Source: an uncultured Kiritimatiellota bacterium
Lineage (GTDB): Bacteria; Verrucomicrobiota; Kiritimatiellia; RFP12; UBA1067
NCBI GenBank assembly: GCA_934643865.1
Contig: CAKUCX010000006.1
Span: 17,767-81,766, forward strand
Length of the DNA: 64,000 nt
Direction of reading: 5' to 3'
Shown here: positions 16,986 through 26,337 of the stretch, piece after piece
Layout: the number at the start of each line of letters is the position of its first letter
Numbering within the stretch: position 1 is the stretch's first letter
Program-made: the position numbers and the translations under genes
The notes under the pieces: model-generated
What the model was told of the DNA's origin: nothing
Seen by the model: only the letters and a program-made list of their open reading frames with translations
Database searches by the model: none

Positions 16986-18659
16986 TCATCCAACCGCCTG
17001 CACAGGCGTTTCAAAAGGCTCCCTCCGCTTCATGGCCGGATCCGGCACGCACTGGGCAGCCGCCCGCTGAACGACAGCATCGACGGCCGCATCGACGGCC
17101 GCGCGGCCACGCTCGCCGTACAATGCCGCGAGACGCTCGACGTCGGCCATGGAAAGGCTTTTGGCATGGGGGATGCGGACGTTTCGGAGGTTCTGCGCCT
17201 GGTAACGTATGAACCCGCCCCGCATCTCGGCCGAAAGGCATCTCATCTGGTTTGTCACAAAAGAGCTGCGCATCAGCACGCAGAGCGCCCGAAGATCCCA
17301 CCCCTTTGACGTGATCCAGTATACATTGTGATGCGGGTAAAGGCGGCCACGCTCGTCCAGCGCGACATTTCCGCCGACCTGGATGTCCGGTAGGAGGAGC
17401 TTCGGGCTCCTCAACACGCGATAACGGATGCGATCCAGCGTCCGATACCACGCATCGGGATGTTTCTTCGCGCAGTAGCGCCCCTTGAGCCGCCCGGCAT
17501 GCGCCTCAAGATAGCCCGCCATCTTTGGATAGTCCGCCAGATCCTTCATGAGCCTGTCGTCGTCGTTGTCATACGGGTTCAAGATGTAGTGGCCGCGCCA
17601 GTTGGCCACGCCGTCCGCGATGTCGCCCGCCATCACCAACGGCAGAAGGCACCCCTCCTCCAGGTCGCAGGCCCTCTGCGCATCGACATAGAGATCGTCG
17701 GCGCCGGACGCGACGCCGATTCCGATGCGCGTCCCGGGCGCCGATTCCTCAATGACAGGGAAGGCCCTTGACGCCCACTCCGCGAAATCACGGCGGTCGC
17801 GGCTCGTCGAGATCCACGGCGCCTCATCGCGATACCAGCTGTCGAATGCCGAGAGGTTCCCCCTGGACGCCCTGTTTTCCCGCAGCGTCTTCCGGGAGGC
17901 GTCGCCAATCGTCTTCGCAAGCGTCCTCTCGCCGACATGGCGGTCGAGGACGCAGATTGCCGGATAGGCCGAAACCTCCTCCTCGAACGGCTGGGCGTGC
18001 TCCATGTTCAGATAAAGGGCGACCCTGTATTCCCGTGAGATCAGCGAACGCAACCTCCTCCCGTAGCTGCTTTTGGCGAAGCGGTTCGAGCAGATGAACG
18101 AAAGCACGCCGTCCGCCGCCAGCAGCGACAGGGCCTTTTCGAAGAACGGGACGTAGATGTCACAGCGCGCCGAGAACGTCTTGTACCGTGACTTGTACTC
18201 GCCCTGCAGCTGGGGGGCGAGGGCGTCAAAGCGGATGTAGGGGGGATTGCCGATCACGACATCGAAGTTCCGCGCAAAGCCGTGAAGCAGGAAATCGCAG
18301 CGGACGAACCACGTGCGGACAAGCTCCTCGGCCCGCCCGCTCGGGCATCCCCGGCCCAGCAGCACGGACTTCGTCCGGGAGGCGACCGCTTCAATGTTGT
18401 CCTCTGAAATGTCGCATGCCGTCAAGAAGGAATCCAGCCGCGCATCCGTCCAGTCCGCGACTTCGGCAAGGACCTTCTCGACCAACGGCAGGACGAATGC
18501 GCCCCTTCCGCAGCTTGGCTCAAGGACGCGTGCGCCCAACCACTTCCGGATCCTTCCAAAATAAGCGACCTCGTGGATCATGTGGTCGACGACTTCACGC
18601 CGCGTAAAGACCTCCCCTGTGACGTTCCGGCGGACCGTTCTGGACATTCGCGAGGTCAT
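16986..18659 (-). CDS. adenine-specific DNA methyltransferase of a PaeR7I/XhoI-like system
   Basis: The 557-residue class I SAM-dependent methyltransferase carries LEPSCGRGAFVLPL (SAM-binding motif I, near 45-58) and NPPYIRF (catalytic motif IV, near 139), the N6-adenine gamma-type order with a C-terminal recognition region. It would protect host DNA from the partner nuclease encoded just upstream; the two genes overlap by 4 bases (ATGA). By analogy with PaeR7I the target would be CTCGAG, but specificity is inference. CTCGAG does occur in the window (15300-15305). Confidence 0.85.
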   Translation of the reverse strand: MTSRMSRTVRRNVTGEVFTRREVVDHMIHEVAYFGRIRKWLGARVLEPSCGRGAFVLPLVEKVLAEVADWTDARLDSFLTACDISEDNIEAVASRTKSVLLGRGCPSGRAEELVRTWFVRCDFLLHGFARNFDVVIGNPPYIRFDALAPQLQGEYKSRYKTFSARCDIYVPFFEKALSLLAADGVLSFICSNRFAKSSYGRRLRSLISREYRVALYLNMEHAQPFEEEVSAYPAICVLDRHVGERTLAKTIGDASRKTLRENRASRGNLSAFDSWYRDEAPWISTSRDRRDFAEWASRAFPVIEESAPGTRIGIGVASGADDLYVDAQRACDLEEGCLLPLVMAGDIADGVANWRGHYILNPYDNDDDRLMKDLADYPKMAGYLEAHAGRLKGRYCAKKHPDAWYRTLDRIRYRVLRSPKLLLPDIQVGGNVALDERGRLYPHHNVYWITSKGWDLRALCVLMRSSFVTNQMRCLSAEMRGGFIRYQAQNLRNVRIPHAKSLSMADVERLAALYGERGRAAVDAAVDAVVQRAAAQCVPDPAMKRREPFETPVQAVG

Positions 18660-19396
18660 GAACGTGCCCGAAGGAAAAGATAGAGCGACTTGAAGAAGGC
18701 GTAGGCGGAGACGCCGCCCCCGCCATCACGCACGGTCGCCGTGTCCTTGTCCGAGAGGACCAAGGCCGCCGCATGATAGTCGCGCTCAAGCATCAGCCGC
18801 TCACAAAGGATTTCGTAACGGCGGAGATACGAAGACCCGACAAAGACATCCATGGGCGGAATCGGGCTCTTGCCGAGGGCCACGGGGTACGTGGAAGCCT
18901 CCGAATCCTCGACAAAGAGGAAATACCCCAGCCAGGGCGGCGCGATCACGCCAAACGCCTTCTCGCGGTATGCCGTCCAGAAATCGCGCGCGACGCCAAG
19001 GGCCTCCTCGGAGCGATTGTTGAAGTTGTTTCCGAAACTTCCGCTCTGGGATTTCAGCTCAATTACCGCAACAAGCTGAACGCCCCTCAAGAAAACGACA
19101 TCCCAATTCTTCTGCGGACGATAATACCCCGGGATCGGCACCGCCGCGTTGAAGAAGATCTCGTCCGGGCCAAAGCCGGCGGCGATTCCGACGTCCCGGA
19201 TCAACGCGGCGAACCCATCCAACTGCCTGCCTCCCGTGACCTGCCCGCGCGTCCCGGCGTCGCGCCCGCCACGGCTCCTCTGCTTGTCGGCCTGATCCCG
19301 GCGCGTTGCCCAGTACATCCTGGCCGCACCGTGCAGCTTGGCGAAGAGGTCTTCACGTGTAAAGGGCAGGTCCATCGTGTCGGCGTCCTTTTTCAT
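18656..19396 (-). CDS. PaeR7I/XhoI-like type II restriction endonuclease
   Basis: The 246-residue protein matches the length and pattern I know for PaeR7I: GGRQLDGFAALI, KNWDVVFLRG and VAVIELKSQSGSFGNNFNNR, where the Asp and E-L-K form a PD-(D/E)XK-type active site, followed by EEALGVARDFWTAYR. It would cut unmethylated DNA, probably at CTCGAG. It overlaps the methyltransferase start by 4 bases. An in-frame ATG 21 bases later (19375) has a better ribosome-binding site. The pair sits inside a run of carbohydrate genes on the same strand. Confidence 0.83.
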   Translation of the reverse strand: MKKDADTMDLPFTREDLFAKLHGAARMYWATRRDQADKQRSRGGRDAGTRGQVTGGRQLDGFAALIRDVGIAAGFGPDEIFFNAAVPIPGYYRPQKNWDVVFLRGVQLVAVIELKSQSGSFGNNFNNRSEEALGVARDFWTAYREKAFGVIAPPWLGYFLFVEDSEASTYPVALGKSPIPPMDVFVGSSYLRRYEILCERLMLERDYHAAALVLSDKDTATVRDGGGGVSAYAFFKSLYLFLRARS

Positions 19397-19420
19397 CCGA
19401 TCCCATTTGACGCGCGCGCC

Positions 19421-20290
19421 TCAGAAGTTCGCGACGAGGTGGATGCCGCCGCGCAGGATGCCCGCGTTGTAGTGGTCGTGGAGGTCGTAGCGGCTGTGGC
19501 GCACCTGCCGGCTCAGGCTGTAGTAGTAGGAGAGCGAGCCGCCCACCTTGAGCCATTCGGTAAGCTGGTAAGAGAGGCCCAGGTCGCTGTGGAAGTTGTT
19601 GAACGCAACGCCATTCACGTCGCCCTTCGAGTAGTGGTCCATGTAGGACCCGTTCGCGACGCCGAAGCCGGAGCCGAGCGTGAGCGTGAGGGCGTCGGTG
19701 AGCGCGAAGGCGTGCGAGAAATCGAAGTCGAAGTAGAGCATGTTCTCGTCGTTGTGGCCGTTCGAGTCGAAGTCCCACCACACGTAGGCGCGCGGCGTGA
19801 GGTACGGGTTGCGCCAGCGCACGCCCGCGAGGAACTCGTCCGTCTCGCGCATTCCCGAAGCGTGGCGGTTCGGGAACTGGTAGAGGATGAAGCCCGTCTC
19901 GACGTCGAGGCAGTCGAAGGCCGTGTAGTTGTAACTCACCGTCTCGTCGACGATGCTCATGCCGCCGAAGCGGTGCGGGCCCTTGTAGCCGTTGATGGCG
20001 AAGTTCGACCAGGCGCGCAGCTTGATCTTGCCGTACTCGGCCGCCTCGCCGAGCTTGAGCCAGACGTTCCCGGCCGGCTGCCACACGGCCGTGTCGAACA
20101 TGATCTGCCCGCGCCAGATGTAGGCGGAGTAGAACGTCAGCTCCAGATCGAGGTCGACGAAGGCGTCGAGGAGCGTCTCCGTCTTCTCCTCGGAGACGGC
20201 GGGCGGCGGCGCCGGCGAGGAGGTCTTCGTTTCGGCGAAGACGGCGCCCGCGCTGAGGGCCGTCGCGATCAGGATGAGTCGTGTATGCAT
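19421..20290 (-). CDS. outer-membrane beta-barrel protein, function unknown
   Basis: It is a 289-residue exported protein: signal peptide MHTRLILIATALSAGAVFAE, then an acidic linker with a Pro-rich stretch, then alternating aromatic beta-strands (LTFYSAYIWRGQIMFD, WLKLGE, YVWWDFDSNGH, LSYYYSLSRQ) ending in F (LVANF), the usual end of an outer-membrane barrel. The YIWRGQ turn resembles the Gcw_chp group of uncharacterised outer-membrane proteins. TGCTATACT lies 7 nt before the ATG. Role unknown; it may be a porin for sugars released by the neighbouring enzymes. Confidence 0.7.
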   Translation of the reverse strand: MHTRLILIATALSAGAVFAETKTSSPAPPPAVSEEKTETLLDAFVDLDLELTFYSAYIWRGQIMFDTAVWQPAGNVWLKLGEAAEYGKIKLRAWSNFAINGYKGPHRFGGMSIVDETVSYNYTAFDCLDVETGFILYQFPNRHASGMRETDEFLAGVRWRNPYLTPRAYVWWDFDSNGHNDENMLYFDFDFSHAFALTDALTLTLGSGFGVANGSYMDHYSKGDVNGVAFNNFHSDLGLSYQLTEWLKVGGSLSYYYSLSRQVRHSRYDLHDHYNAGILRGGIHLVANF

Positions 20291-20297
20291 GCCCCTA

Positions 20298-20306
20298 AGT
20301 ATAGCA
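20298..20306 (-). promoter_or_regulatory. extended -10 element TGCTATACT, 7 nt before ATG
   Basis: The minus strand reads TGCTATACT, then TAGGGGC (7 nt), then the ATG of the outer-membrane barrel gene. Spacing and box are identical to those before 4476, 28073 and 56934. The AGGGG in the spacer could also serve as a weak ribosome-binding site. Confidence 0.6.
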
Positions 20307-20336
20307 GAAAAAGCGCCGCGCCGCGCACCCCCAAGC

Positions 20337-20783
20337 CTAGACCTGCAGGAAGCCGCCGCCGAGGGCCGCGCCCGACGGCGGGCCGGACGGCTCGCTCGGC
20401 CGGTAGTCGGCGACGATCTTCCGCCACGTCTCCAGCACGTTGACAAAGCCTTCGAGAAGCGACAGGAATGCCTCGACGCCAAGGCACGCGAGCGGCGCGA
20501 CGCGCGTGAGCGTCAGCTCGCCGTTCTCCGGGTTGACGGCCAGCGTCGCGCCCGCCGTCCCCGCGAAGTTGAAGTTCGCCTCCAGCATCGCGCGGTAGAG
20601 CGGCGCAAGGCCCTGCGGCGGCGGCTCGCCGATGACGCCGTTCAAGACAACAGCCTCAAGATCGGCGATCTCCAGGACGGAGACGTCCATGCCGTCGATC
20701 GTCAGGCGCGTCGCGCCATCGTGCAGCGCAAGCTCAACGCCGAGCGACCGCCCCGCTTCCAAGACGAGTTCGTCGAACCCCAT
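20337..20783 (-). CDS. CesT/Tir-type (type III secretion) chaperone-like protein
   Basis: This 148-residue acidic protein has the length and alpha/beta pattern of the CesT family of secretion chaperones: N-terminal helix (FDELVLEAGRSLGVELALHD), strands (ATRLTIDG, VSVLEIAD), a helix with LAPLYRAMLEANF, strands TLAVNPENGELTLTRVAPL and a long C-terminal helix. CesT-like proteins bind effectors or partner proteins in the cytoplasm. No type III secretion gene is visible in the window, so its partner is unknown; such orphans are seen in several PVC genomes. It lies 16 bp after the DUF5107-TPR gene. Confidence 0.68.
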   Translation of the reverse strand: MGFDELVLEAGRSLGVELALHDGATRLTIDGMDVSVLEIADLEAVVLNGVIGEPPPQGLAPLYRAMLEANFNFAGTAGATLAVNPENGELTLTRVAPLACLGVEAFLSLLEGFVNVLETWRKIVADYRPSEPSGPPSGAALGGGFLQV

Positions 20784-20799
20784 GGCGTCCCCCGCTTCC

Positions 20800-23700
20800 C
20801 TACTTCTGCTTCTGCCGGGCCTGGTAGGCGGCCCAGAGGAGGGCGGGCTTCTTCGCGGCGACCTCCTGGAAGAGGGCCTTCGCCTCGGCGGCCTTGCCGT
20901 CGGCGAGGCACGCGAGGCCGCGCAGGTACTTCGCCTTCCAGAGGTTGTCCGCCTGGCGTTCCATCGGCGAGTTCTCGCCGCCGAACTTCGCGTAGGCGTC
21001 GATGACCTTCGGCTGCGGCGTCTCCAGGGTCGCGATGGCCTTCTGGAGCTCGGCGCGGTTCGCCGCGACGTCCGCCTCCGCCCCCTTCAGCTCGCGGAGG
21101 ACGAGCATGCGGTAGAAGTTCATCTCGCCGGGGTGGACCCAGCCCTTGAGCGCGTGCGCGAGCTCGTCGCGCCAGCCCTTCTCGTCGCCCTGAGCCTTGC
21201 GGCACTGCGCGAGGTAGTAGCGCACCTTCGGCTCCGTGCCCGCGTCGCCGGGGCGGCCCGCCTGCAGGCTCTCGGGATAGGTGAGCGCCTGGCGGAAGTC
21301 GGCCTCGGCGCCGGGGAAGTCCTTCGCCGCCATCTTCCCGAGGCCGCGCAGCAGGAGCGCGTCCACGAATGGCGCGAGCAGCCCCTCGCCGCCCTCCCAC
21401 ACGTGGAAGCGCCGGCCCGTGAGGATCGCGAGCGCGGCGTCGTAGTCGCCCGCCTCGTTGAAGAGGTAGGCCATGCGCAGGATGCAGGCGTCGTACTTCT
21501 CGGCCGTCGCGCGGTACGTCTTCATCGTCGCGAGGCGCTCCGCCGTCCCCTTGCCGAGCTTCTCGGCGAGCTTGTCCATCTCCTCCAGCGCGCGGAAGTT
21601 CGTGGGGTCGGCCGCAAGCGCCTTCACGTAGTAGCCGTAGGCCTCCTCGCTCGGGACGCCCGAGGGGACGCCCGTGTTCGTGAAGTACGTGCCGGGATGC
21701 GCGAGGGCGAAGCCCATGTTGCGGAGCGCGAGCGCGTGGTCGGGCTTGAGGGCGAGCGCCTTCTGCCAGCTCGCGCGCGCGGCGTCCTTCTGGTCGTTGT
21801 TCCATTCGAGGTTGCCGAGGTAGTACCACGTGTTCGCGAGGTCGGGGCGGAGCGCCGCCGCCCGCTTCAGCACGGCGTACTCCTCGTGGCGGCTCGGGAA
21901 GCAGTAGTCCGTGGACTGCGCCGCCGCCTGCGCGTAGCGTTCTTTCGCGAGGTCCGCGCGCCCCATCCGCTCCAGCGCGGCGCCGCCGAAGTAGTCGAAG
22001 AGCGCATTCTTGTAGCTCGCACACGCCGCGACCGTCTCCTTGAGCGGCAGGGCGCCCTCGGTCCTATAGGGCTTCTCCCGCGCGGCAAGGGCGCTTGCCT
22101 GGTCGCAGAGCGCCGCCACCTCGTGCCACGCGCCGAGGCTCCAGTAGTCGCACACGGTCTCCAGCAGGGCCTGCGCCTTGAGGCCGCGGTTCTCGCCCGC
22201 GTTCACCACGGCGTCCTCGCCGTCATCCTCCAGGAACGCGCGCTCGGCGACGCCCCAGGCGTCGAGCGGGTCGATGGCCGCCGCAAGGCGCAGCTCCTTC
22301 GCGCAGCCTGTCACGTCCTTGAGCTGGCGGAGGATGTAGGCCCGCGTGACGTGCAGCTTCGCCTCCTTCGCGCCCCGGTCGAGCGCGTCCTCGACGCGCG
22401 CCAAGGCCTCCTCCCAGTCGCCCCGCAGGCACGCGAGGCGGGCGAGCCCCGCGTAGGCCATGCGCGCGTGCGTACTGCGCCAGGTCACGCGCCAGTAGAG
22501 GTCTTCGGCCTCCTTGAACTTCGCCGCGCGCACGGCGGGGTCGTCCGCGAGCTGGCCCTCCTCTTCGAGAACGACCGCGAGCAGGTATTCCGGCTCGGCG
22601 TCCTTCGCCCGCGTGTAGTTGCGCGTGACGCGCGCCACCGCCGTGCGCAGCAGCTTCTCCGCCTTCGCATACTCGGCGTTCTTCGCGAGGCGCGTCGCGA
22701 GGGCGACGTTCGCGGCCGCGTAGCCGGGATCGAGTTCAAGCGCGCGCGCGTAGTAGGGAACGGGGTCGATGAGACCGTTGTGGAACTGGTCGAGGCGGAG
22801 GCCCGTCAGGTACGCCTCCTCGGCGCTCGTGTAGTCCTTCGGCTCCTTCGGGTTCGCCACCTTCGGCGGCAGCGGGTCGTGCGGGTCGGGGCCGACGGGC
22901 GTGTAGGCGAGGAAGACCTTGCCGGAGGCGTCCGCGAGCGTCGCCGTGAACGCCTGGTCCTGCGCGTCGGCCGGAACCTTCACGGTCTTGCACCAGGGCG
23001 TGTCGGGGCCGATGGCGACCTTCTTTTCCTCGAAGACGGGCGCGGGCGCGCCCTTCTGCAGGACGCGCACCGTGCAGTCCTTCAGGACGCGCGTCGAGTG
23101 GAAGCCGACGAGCAGGTCCTCCTTCTTCTCCAGGCGCTCCACGTTCACCGCGCCGTCGATCGTCACGTTCTTCACGCCGCCGATGCCCTTGACGGGGAAC
23201 CAGAACTGCTTGACCGTGCGCGTCTCGTAGGGGTCGATCCAGCTGTAGTCCGGCTGGTTGTCGCTCCAGCAGCCGACCATCAGCTCCAGGTACGGGCCGT
23301 CCGAGTCGGTCAGCACCGTGTCCCACACGTGCGCCTCCGGGAAGTTGCCCCAGAGGAAGAACTTCTTGCCGACGGTGATGTGGCGGTTCGAGACGTGCGC
23401 CGTGCCCATGTTCTTCTTGTGGTCGTAGCCGGCGAGCCAGGCGTTGTCGGGGTCCATCGCGAAGATGGAGCGGCTCTCGACCGTGAAGTTGCGCCACCAG
23501 GAGAGGTCAATCAGACCCTCCACGTCGTCCGCCGTCTTCGCGCGCTGCGAGGGGATCCACTGGTGGTCGACCTTCTTCGGGCCCATCGGAAACGACGTCC
23601 AGAACGCCTTGTGGTGGTCGAAGCCGAGGTGGCAGCTCGGCGGGAAGATCACCTGGTAGTCGTCGCCGCAGTGGACGGAGACGTTCGCCCAGTAGATCAT

Positions 23701-24315
23701 CGACTCGATGTAGGGCCCGCGGTTCATGAAGACGTTCTCGGCCTGCAGCACGGCGCGGTCCGGGAGGAGGGAAAGGCCTATCGACCACTTGAGCCTACGG
23801 CGCAGCTCGGTCTCGCCGATCCAGATCGCCTTCTTCCCCGTCTTCTTGTCCGTCACGAGCCTCCAGTCGATCGGCATCGCCGTCGTCGCGCGGTGGTGGT
23901 GCGGGAAGTTCCACTCCACGCCGCCCGAGATCCACGCGCCGAGCATGCCGATGAGCGCGGGCTTGACGACGTGCTGGCGGTAGAACGTCTCGAAGCCCGT
24001 CTTCTTGTCCGTCAGGTTGAGGAGGTGGCCGCCGTGCTCGGGCAGGAGGCCGAACTGCAGCCAGTCGTTCTCCATCGTGAGGTACGTGTACGTCTCGTCG
24101 ATTTTCCCGTCGTGGAGCACGTCCTGCATCGGATAGGGGTAGACGCGCCCCTGCGCGCCCTGGTAGACGCGCCCCGTGTAGAAGACGGGCGTCTTGTCGT
24201 AGCCGCCCGGCGCGTACGTCGGCAGCGTGATCGTCTTCTTTTCCATGGCGACGCCGCCCGCGAGCGCGGCGGACGCAGCGAGCGCCGTCAGCGCGAGATT
24301 GAGCCTCTTCATCAT
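20800..24315 (-). CDS. secreted DUF5107 and TPR-repeat protein
   Basis: The 1171-residue protein begins MMKRLNLALTALAASAALAGG (signal peptide). The N-terminal ~400 residues read as the DUF5107 domain (LENDWLQFGLLPEHGGHLL-type stretch, GGVEWNFPHHH, WVG/WANVSVHCG, FMNRGPY), a galactose-mutarotase-like beta-sandwich also found in predicted glycoside hydrolases. The rest, from about residue 540, is a series of TPR helices (ARALELDPGYAAANVALA, ALALKPDHALALRNMG, and others). DUF5107-TPR proteins are typical of polysaccharide-degrading Bacteroidota and PVC bacteria; the exact reaction is unknown. A GAGG lies upstream of the chosen start. Confidence 0.8.
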   Translation of the reverse strand: MMKRLNLALTALAASAALAGGVAMEKKTITLPTYAPGGYDKTPVFYTGRVYQGAQGRVYPYPMQDVLHDGKIDETYTYLTMENDWLQFGLLPEHGGHLLNLTDKKTGFETFYRQHVVKPALIGMLGAWISGGVEWNFPHHHRATTAMPIDWRLVTDKKTGKKAIWIGETELRRRLKWSIGLSLLPDRAVLQAENVFMNRGPYIESMIYWANVSVHCGDDYQVIFPPSCHLGFDHHKAFWTSFPMGPKKVDHQWIPSQRAKTADDVEGLIDLSWWRNFTVESRSIFAMDPDNAWLAGYDHKKNMGTAHVSNRHITVGKKFFLWGNFPEAHVWDTVLTDSDGPYLELMVGCWSDNQPDYSWIDPYETRTVKQFWFPVKGIGGVKNVTIDGAVNVERLEKKEDLLVGFHSTRVLKDCTVRVLQKGAPAPVFEEKKVAIGPDTPWCKTVKVPADAQDQAFTATLADASGKVFLAYTPVGPDPHDPLPPKVANPKEPKDYTSAEEAYLTGLRLDQFHNGLIDPVPYYARALELDPGYAAANVALATRLAKNAEYAKAEKLLRTAVARVTRNYTRAKDAEPEYLLAVVLEEEGQLADDPAVRAAKFKEAEDLYWRVTWRSTHARMAYAGLARLACLRGDWEEALARVEDALDRGAKEAKLHVTRAYILRQLKDVTGCAKELRLAAAIDPLDAWGVAERAFLEDDGEDAVVNAGENRGLKAQALLETVCDYWSLGAWHEVAALCDQASALAAREKPYRTEGALPLKETVAACASYKNALFDYFGGAALERMGRADLAKERYAQAAAQSTDYCFPSRHEEYAVLKRAAALRPDLANTWYYLGNLEWNNDQKDAARASWQKALALKPDHALALRNMGFALAHPGTYFTNTGVPSGVPSEEAYGYYVKALAADPTNFRALEEMDKLAEKLGKGTAERLATMKTYRATAEKYDACILRMAYLFNEAGDYDAALAILTGRRFHVWEGGEGLLAPFVDALLLRGLGKMAAKDFPGAEADFRQALTYPESLQAGRPGDAGTEPKVRYYLAQCRKAQGDEKGWRDELAHALKGWVHPGEMNFYRMLVLRELKGAEADVAANRAELQKAIATLETPQPKVIDAYAKFGGENSPMERQADNLWKAKYLRGLACLADGKAAEAKALFQEVAAKKPALLWAAYQARQKQK

Positions 24316-24376
24316 CGTATCCGTTTCCTCTTTTCTGCCTGAAGCCTTTTGAAGCCTTTTCCGCCCGGGGCCGGGC

Positions 24377-26335
24377 CTACCGCCGTGCGGGCATCCGGTC
24401 CACGGGCGCACCGGAGATGTGGAGGTCCGTCGCGTCGCCATCCACGCGGATGCGGCCCGCATACGGCAGCCTCGGCGCGCCCGGGTCGTTCCAGACGACC
24501 GTGTTGTCGCGGAAGTGGAAGCCGCTCCCGTTCATGATGTACCAGAGGTAACCGCGCGGATTCACGAACGTACACCCCTCGACGAGAATGTCGCCCACGG
24601 CCTCCCCGCTCGGGACGACGGGCTTGCCGGCCGCCTCGTAGGCGGCGACGGCCTTCGCGAACGCGGCGTTCTTGATCGGCACCTGGCGCATCGGCGCATC
24701 GCCCTTCCACGGCAGGCGCAGCGCCGTGAAGATCTGGCTTGAGACGCCGCCCACCGTGAAGTCGTCGCGTACGTTCTCGAAGCGGCAGTTCCGCACGACG
24801 ACGTTGCGGCAGCCGATGCCCTCGCACCAGACGTTGTAGGTGTAGCAGCTCTGGAAGCGGAGGGGCGAGCCGTCCATCGGCCCGAACGTGCAGTTCTCGA
24901 ACGTGAGGTTGCTGCCGAGGACGAGGCCCCGGCTGTAGGACGAGCCGTGGAAGCGGCAGTTGCGGAAGAGGAAATTCTCCGTCGTGTACTCGTCGTCGAC
25001 GAGGACGAAGAAGAGGCCCGTCTGCTGCGGGAGGTCGCGGTCGAAGGCGATCTGCTCGCCGTCGATCCGGACGATCCGCCCCGTCCAGCCCGGGACGGGA
25101 GCGAAGTCCTGCTGGCGCAGGCGCAGGCGCGAGCCCGTGCGGAAGAGCGTGTAGGCGACACCCCGGTTGTTGACGACCTCGACCGTGCGCGGCCCCTTCG
25201 TCCAGGCGATCTGCGTGCGGTCGTGGTAGTTGAAGTGGTCGTCGCGGTGCATCGTCGCCTCGCAGTCGATCATCTTCGCGTAGCCCTGCGACTGGACGAC
25301 GTGGTGCGCGTCGGCCGTCGACGTGACGGGATAGTTCGCGCCCGGCTTCGGCCTCACGTTCACGTTCACGAGCTGCCACCACTTCTGCGCGCCGCGCGTC
25401 TCCACGCCAAGGCCCCACGTCGCCCAGATGTCCACGTTGCGCAGCGTGAAGTGGCGGTTCGACGTCAGCACGACGCCGTTCATGCCGTAGTAGTGGTGCG
25501 TGATCGCGAAGACGTTGCCGATCTCCTTCTGCGCGACGAGGCGCACGAGGTCACGGTTCCTCTTCGGGCTGTAGCGGTTGGCCGAATAGGGCGCGACGTA
25601 GCCGTAGGCCGGCCTGACATACGGCCAGACGCGGATGCGCGACGGCGAAAGCCACGCCATCTTCGCGCCCATCGTCCCGGCGCTCGTGCCGAAGTAGGCG
25701 CTGCCATGGTTGTTCCTGCCGTCGTCCCGGCGGGGGCCTGAGCGGTCCTTCGCCATGGGCGTGAGGAGCTGGATCGCCACGGGGTCCGGGTACTTGGGAT
25801 GCGGCCTGTCGAGGTCGAAGTCGATGGTGGAGGTGTTGTCCTCCGCGCCTTCGGCCGCGCCGACGCACGTACACCAGAAGCCGAGCGGATCGCGCTCCCA
25901 GTCCCAGTCGATGTTGAAGTTCCCGACCTCGGTGCGCACGCAGTCCCGGATTTCGACGTTGCCGTAGCCCTCGACGAGGATGGAGGGGTCGTCCTGGTTC
26001 GGGACGGTGCGGCGGAAGACGAACGTCGCGCCGCCGCCGTCCACCACGCAGTCCGAGAGCCCCTCGATCTTGAGGCCCGGCCCGTCGAAGCAGCGGTACG
26101 TGCCGGGCGCGATGACGACGCGCGCCGCCTTCACGCGCCGCGCCTCGGCGAACGCGCGGTTCGCGGCCTCGGCGTTGTGTTCGTTCGCCTCGGAGAGGCC
26201 GAAGTCGGCCGCCCGCACGACGGCGCCGCCCGTCGCGCGCGGCGACTCCACCTCGAAGTCCGGGCAGCCCGTCGGCTCGCCCCGGAGGATTCCGGCAGCC
26301 AGCGCCGCCAGCACGAACGCGCGTCCCTTCGCCAC
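24377..26335 (-). CDS. secreted parallel beta-helix protein (pectate-lyase-fold)
   Basis: The 652-residue product has an N-terminal leader (VAKGRAFVLAALAAGILRG) and then right-handed parallel beta-helix features: VVIAPGTYRCFDGPGLKIEGLSD, VEIRDC, FTLRNVDIWATWG, LTFENCTFGPMDGSPLRF, NVVVRNCRFENVRDD and ILVEGCTF. This fold is shared by pectate lyases, polygalacturonases (GH28) and GH110-like enzymes; no single catalytic signature is decisive here. Start GTG 26335 is 2 bases after the stop of the dehydrogenase gene, so the two are co-translated. It probably acts on an uronate- or galactose-containing glycan outside the cell. Confidence 0.72.
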   Translation of the reverse strand: MAKGRAFVLAALAAGILRGEPTGCPDFEVESPRATGGAVVRAADFGLSEANEHNAEAANRAFAEARRVKAARVVIAPGTYRCFDGPGLKIEGLSDCVVDGGGATFVFRRTVPNQDDPSILVEGYGNVEIRDCVRTEVGNFNIDWDWERDPLGFWCTCVGAAEGAEDNTSTIDFDLDRPHPKYPDPVAIQLLTPMAKDRSGPRRDDGRNNHGSAYFGTSAGTMGAKMAWLSPSRIRVWPYVRPAYGYVAPYSANRYSPKRNRDLVRLVAQKEIGNVFAITHHYYGMNGVVLTSNRHFTLRNVDIWATWGLGVETRGAQKWWQLVNVNVRPKPGANYPVTSTADAHHVVQSQGYAKMIDCEATMHRDDHFNYHDRTQIAWTKGPRTVEVVNNRGVAYTLFRTGSRLRLRQQDFAPVPGWTGRIVRIDGEQIAFDRDLPQQTGLFFVLVDDEYTTENFLFRNCRFHGSSYSRGLVLGSNLTFENCTFGPMDGSPLRFQSCYTYNVWCEGIGCRNVVVRNCRFENVRDDFTVGGVSSQIFTALRLPWKGDAPMRQVPIKNAAFAKAVAAYEAAGKPVVPSGEAVGDILVEGCTFVNPRGYLWYIMNGSGFHFRDNTVVWNDPGAPRLPYAGRIRVDGDATDLHISGAPVDRMPARR

Positions 26336-26337
26336 AA

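Noticed and set aside
20632..24342. Long plus-strand frame opposite the DUF5107-TPR gene, and similar long frames opposite other GC-rich genes
   Set aside because: High third-position GC opens antisense frames. Their products are Arg/Glu/Val-rich without fold patterns and lie fully opposite well-supported genes.
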